Below, piece by piece: positions 61,364 through 64,000 of a stretch of 64,000 bases of DNA. Within the stretch, counting starts at the first letter, position 1. Each line of letters begins with the position of its first letter. This DNA is from Actinopolymorpha alba DSM 45243 (GTDB taxonomy: Bacteria > Actinomycetota > Actinomycetes > Propionibacteriales > Actinopolymorphaceae), in contig NZ_KB892744.1 of assembly GCF_000373925.1 (NCBI RefSeq), positions 57,368 to 121,367 on the forward strand. The letters run 5' to 3'. A model generated the notes under the pieces. It saw only the letters and a list, made by a program, of their open reading frames with translations. It had not been told where the DNA came from and did no database searches. The translations under genes and the position numbers were made by a program.

Positions 61364-62002
61364 ATGGTGTCTGCTGATCGTTTGCTCGCCTTCGCGGCCG
61401 TGTCGTTTCTGCTGATCGTCGTACCCGGTCCCAGCGTGCTGTTCGTGGTCGGCAGGGCACTGGCGCACGGTCGCCGCGCCGCGCTGACCACGGTCGTGGG
61501 CAACACGCTCGGCGCGTACGTGCTGGTCGTGGCGGTGGCGCTTGGTGTCGGGGCGATCGTCGAGCGCTCGGCCCTCGTCTTCACGGTCCTGAAGCTGGCC
61601 GGCGCCGCGTACCTGATCTATCTGGGGGTCAAGGCGGTGCGGCACCGTTGGTCGTGGCATGCGGTCCTCGAGAGCCAGGCTCCGGCGCACAGCCGCCTCC
61701 GCACGTTGTGGGAGGGGTTCGCGGTGGGTGTGACCAACCCCAAGACGATCGTGTTCTTCGCGTCGGTACTCCCGCAGTTCGTTGACCGCGACAAGGGACA
61801 CGTCGCCGTCCAGATGATGCTGCTCGGCTTGGTCTTCAATCTCGTCGCAGTGGCGTCCGACAGCGTCTGGGGGCTGGTCGCGGCCACCGCGAGAGACTGG
61901 TTCGCCCGCTCACCGCGACGGCTGGCCCTGGTAGGTGGGATTGGCGGACTTACCATGATCGGGCTCGGCGTCACGGTTGCCGCGACGGGTCGGAAGGACT
62001 GA
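61364..62002 (+). CDS. LysE-family exporter (amino acid/threonine efflux type)
   Basis: A 212-residue membrane protein with six helices: the family opening FLLIVVPGPSVLFVVGRALA (PGPxxL motif) and AYLIYLGVKAVRHRW are typical of LysE/RhtB exporters. ATG 61364 (GTG 61358 possible). It likely exports an amino acid or small metabolite; specificity is not visible. Confidence 0.9.
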   Translation: MVSADRLLAFAAVSFLLIVVPGPSVLFVVGRALAHGRRAALTTVVGNTLGAYVLVVAVALGVGAIVERSALVFTVLKLAGAAYLIYLGVKAVRHRWSWHAVLESQAPAHSRLRTLWEGFAVGVTNPKTIVFFASVLPQFVDRDKGHVAVQMMLLGLVFNLVAVASDSVWGLVAATARDWFARSPRRLALVGGIGGLTMIGLGVTVAATGRKD

Positions 62003-62058
62003 GGGCGTATCTCCCGGTGGACGGCCAAAGAAGATCGATCGGCGGTGAGGAACCGCTG

Positions 62059-62748
62059 ATGTCGGAGCGTCGTACGATCGATACCGGTGGGCTGAAGCTG
62101 GCCTACCGGGTCTTTGGAGATCCGGACCTCCCAGCGTTGGTGTTCCTCCATGGGCTCACCTCGAGCGGGTCGTCCTGGGATCAGGTGGTGCCGCTCGTCG
62201 CGGCGAACTGGCGAATCTATGTGCCGGACCTGCGCGGGCATGGTCAAAGCGAGTGGCCGGGCACCTATTCGTTCGAGTTGTTGAGAGACGATGTGCTCGG
62301 ATTCATGAACGCATTGGAGCTGACCCAGCCTGCGTTGATAGGTCATTCCATGGGCGGCGTGGCCGCTTACCTGCTCGCTCAGGACCACCCAGCGAGGGTG
62401 AGCGCACTTGTCCTCGAGGAGACGCCTCCGCCACTTCCGCAAAGCCGGCCGCTGCCGGAGCGGCCATCCGAGCTGCTCACCTTCGACTGGCCGGTAAGGC
62501 CGTCAATCGTTCGGCAGGTCAACAACCCCGATCCGACGTGGTGGGAAAGAATTCCGGAGATGGAGGTTCCGACCCTCGTCGTCGCGGGCGGGTCGCAGAG
62601 CCCGTTTCCGCAGGAACAGATCGCGGCCATGGCCGAGCGATTTCCCAACGGCCAGCTGCTCACCATCGACGTTGGACACGGCGTACACAACGCCAGACCT
62701 GTCGAGTTCGCCGCGGCGGTCACTGCCTTTCTCGCCGTGCATGGGTGA
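62059..62748 (+). CDS. Alpha/beta hydrolase
   Basis: A 229-residue alpha/beta hydrolase: oxyanion motif FLHGLTSSGSSWDQ, nucleophile elbow LIGHSMGGVAAYL (GHSMG, Ser about residue 100), and catalytic His in VGHGVHNARP. A GGTGAGGAAC ribosome site precedes ATG 62059. It probably cleaves an ester; it follows LysE in the same direction with 56 bp between genes. Confidence 0.88.
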   Translation: MSERRTIDTGGLKLAYRVFGDPDLPALVFLHGLTSSGSSWDQVVPLVAANWRIYVPDLRGHGQSEWPGTYSFELLRDDVLGFMNALELTQPALIGHSMGGVAAYLLAQDHPARVSALVLEETPPPLPQSRPLPERPSELLTFDWPVRPSIVRQVNNPDPTWWERIPEMEVPTLVVAGGSQSPFPQEQIAAMAERFPNGQLLTIDVGHGVHNARPVEFAAAVTAFLAVHG

Positions 62749-62762
62749 CGGGGCACGACGGA

Positions 62763-63527
62763 TCACCCGGACGGCTTGGTCCAGTGGAGGGTTGTGACGT
62801 ACGGAAGAACTACTTGAGCTCGCGCGGCCAGTCCATGTCGGCGGAGCACGGACCACGCTTCTTGCCGCGCATCCTCGCGCTCCGCTGTTGAGAGGTTCGC
62901 GATCGCGCTCGAGGAGAGCAGCCTCTCGATCAGCCGGTCGGGCGTCGTGTCCTGGGGATTGTCGAAGCGCGCTTCCTGTAATGGCTCCCATCCCGACAAT
63001 CCGTCGAAGAACGCACGCCAGTCACCGTCGCGTGCGCTGGGAGAATTCGCAGGTCGCCTGCGGTAGGAGATGTCGGCGTACTCCGCAACCCAGGCGACGG
63101 ATTCGTCATAAAGGTTCCACAGCAGTCCCAGACCGCCGGCGCCAGGCTTGAGGATACGTCGGACTTCTTTGATGGCACGCTCGGCGTCGAACCAATGCCA
63201 GGCCGTGGCCGCGACCACGGCGTCAGCGGATCGGTCGGGCAGCCCTGTGGACTCGGCCTGGCCAGCGTGCGTGGTGACGTGATCGGATGCAATGATCTTC
63301 GCGCGCATCTCAGCCGACGGCTCAACCGCGGTGATCGTCAGTCCCTGTGCGGCCAAATGGTGGCTGAAGATGCCTGTCCCAGCGCCGAGGTCGACGACGT
63401 GGGCGCCGGGCGTCAACCCGAAGCTGCGCAAGAGCATTGCGACGGCTTCATCGGGATAGGCTGGCCGCGAATGAGCGTACGCATCGGCCGCGCCGTCAAA
63501 TCCGTGCCGCACCGCCTCGTTGGCCAT
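62763..63527 (-). CDS. Class I SAM-dependent methyltransferase
   Basis: A 254-residue methyltransferase: motif I HVVDLGAGTGIFSHHLAAQG, acidic loop EPSAEMRAKI and the motif IV area DAVVAATAWHWFDAERAIKE. The opening FDGAADAYAHSRPAYPDEAV is typical of the Methyltransf_11/25 group near ubiE-like proteins. Substrate unknown. Confidence 0.9.
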   Translation of the reverse strand: MANEAVRHGFDGAADAYAHSRPAYPDEAVAMLLRSFGLTPGAHVVDLGAGTGIFSHHLAAQGLTITAVEPSAEMRAKIIASDHVTTHAGQAESTGLPDRSADAVVAATAWHWFDAERAIKEVRRILKPGAGGLGLLWNLYDESVAWVAEYADISYRRRPANSPSARDGDWRAFFDGLSGWEPLQEARFDNPQDTTPDRLIERLLSSSAIANLSTAEREDARQEAWSVLRRHGLAARAQVVLPYVTTLHWTKPSG

Positions 63528-63621
63528 CCCGCCACCTTATCGGCGGATAGTCCCTCCAGGCCTCAGGAAGCATGCACGCCCTTCATCGGGGGCGGACTAA
63601 ATCTCTACCGCTCCTGACCTG
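63528..63621. other. Short intergenic gap
   Basis: Nothing beyond upstream sequence of the methyltransferase; no feature recognised. Confidence 0.3.
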
Positions 63622-64000
63622 TCAGGTTCGGAGGCGTTGGTTACGGATGGGGTTGCGGTTGGGGTCGATCCATTCGGGTGGGGTGAATTCGGGTATGCCG
63701 TCGGCTGCTAGCTGGATTTGCCAGGTGCCTTGGTGGATGAGGCGGTGGTGGTAGCCGCAGAGCAGTGCCCCGTTGGCGAGGGTGGTGGGTCCGCCGTTGA
63801 GCCAGGAACGAATGTGGTGGCCGTGGCACCAGGCGGGTGGGCGGTCGCAGCCGGGGAACGCGCAGCCGCGGTCTCGTAGTTCCAGCAGTTTGCGGAGGCG
63901 TCCGGTGAAGAATCTGGTGCCGTCGGAGAGGGCGACTTCGCCGTCGCGGATGCCGAACCAGCTGATCTTGGCGTCGCATGCCCATTCCTGGACGGTGCGG
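63622..64000 (-). CDS. HNH endonuclease-domain protein (DUF222-type), 5' end cut by window
   Basis: The visible C-terminal 125 residues contain RLRKLLELRDRGCAFPGCD, PPAWCHGHHIRSWLNGGPTT and LLCGYHHRLIHQGTWQIQLA: the HNH endonuclease domain with Cys ligands (CAFPGC, LLCGYHH) and the HxH...H active site. Actinobacteria have many such DUF222-HNH proteins, often in variable copy number. The N-terminal DUF222 region lies outside the window. Confidence 0.9.
   Translation of the reverse strand, partial: RTVQEWACDAKISWFGIRDGEVALSDGTRFFTGRLRKLLELRDRGCAFPGCDRPPAWCHGHHIRSWLNGGPTTLANGALLCGYHHRLIHQGTWQIQLAADGIPEFTPPEWIDPNRNPIRNQRLRT

Overview
High-GC DNA with mycothiol-type arsenate reductases, WYL, MmyB-like XRE, DUF6879 and DUF5753 regulators, ECF sigma factors and a DUF222-type HNH protein points to an actinomycete chromosome. 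The gene mix is loosely Propionibacteriales-like (Kribbella, Actinopolymorpha, Nocardioides), but genus cannot be fixed from sequence alone.

Layout. (1) 0-2.9 kb: a siderophore/iron ABC importer operon on the minus strand behind a Fur-type box. (2) 2.9-18.1 kb: an accessory zone. It holds an APC permease, an amidohydrolase, a kinase-like phosphotransferase and a GNAT enzyme among many broken genes: IS110, IS5-like and Tn3 transposase remnants, a group II intron maturase fragment, a frameshifted AlkX-like protein, a frameshifted VOC protein, a half-deleted MFS/ArsR pair, a 5'-truncated sigma factor and a scar resembling the 3' half of a tRNA-Thr. (3) 18.1-41.7 kb: an integrated element of about 23.6 kb. 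It is bounded by a 44-bp perfect direct repeat of the 3' part of tRNA-Met(CAT), with an intact tRNA-Met at the right end next to a frameshifted tyrosine integrase. Its cargo is an arsenic/metal resistance district: arsM; arsR-aqp-arsC-arsC; an ArsO-like flavoprotein with its own ArsR; an ArsN-like acetyltransferase; a CadI/ArsI protein; and two further ArsR regulators. It also carries MFS/ArsR and DUF6879/XRE modules, phosphotransferases and many gene relics. No ArsB or Acr3 pump is visible, so the aquaglyceroporin is the only obvious exit route for arsenite. (4) 41.8-64 kb: ordinary chromosome. It has a phosphoglycerate-mutase-like phosphatase, a drug-type ABC exporter, a WYL regulator, a PoxB-like enzyme, a TetR/DUF4260 pair with two operators, DUF2332, an APC transporter, two secreted phosphoesterases, an ECF42-type sigma factor with its DGPF partner, a second ECF sigma factor divergent from a zinc-finger membrane protein and a YcnI-like protein, DinB, LysE, alpha/beta hydrolase and methyltransferase genes, and a partial HNH protein at the edge.

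How parts work together. In the arsenic district ArsC enzymes would reduce arsenate, the aquaporin would release arsenite, ArsM would methylate it, and the flavoprotein, ArsN-like enzyme and CadI/ArsI protein would act on organoarsenicals or metals. Each group has its own ArsR and visible inverted-repeat operators. The most unusual non-textbook structure is a cassette seen twice (12.4-12.8 kb degraded, 24.67-24.96 kb intact): a small RPCxxC zinc-finger protein translationally coupled to a 19-25 residue peptide that starts M-S/T-R-x-A-x-W-A.
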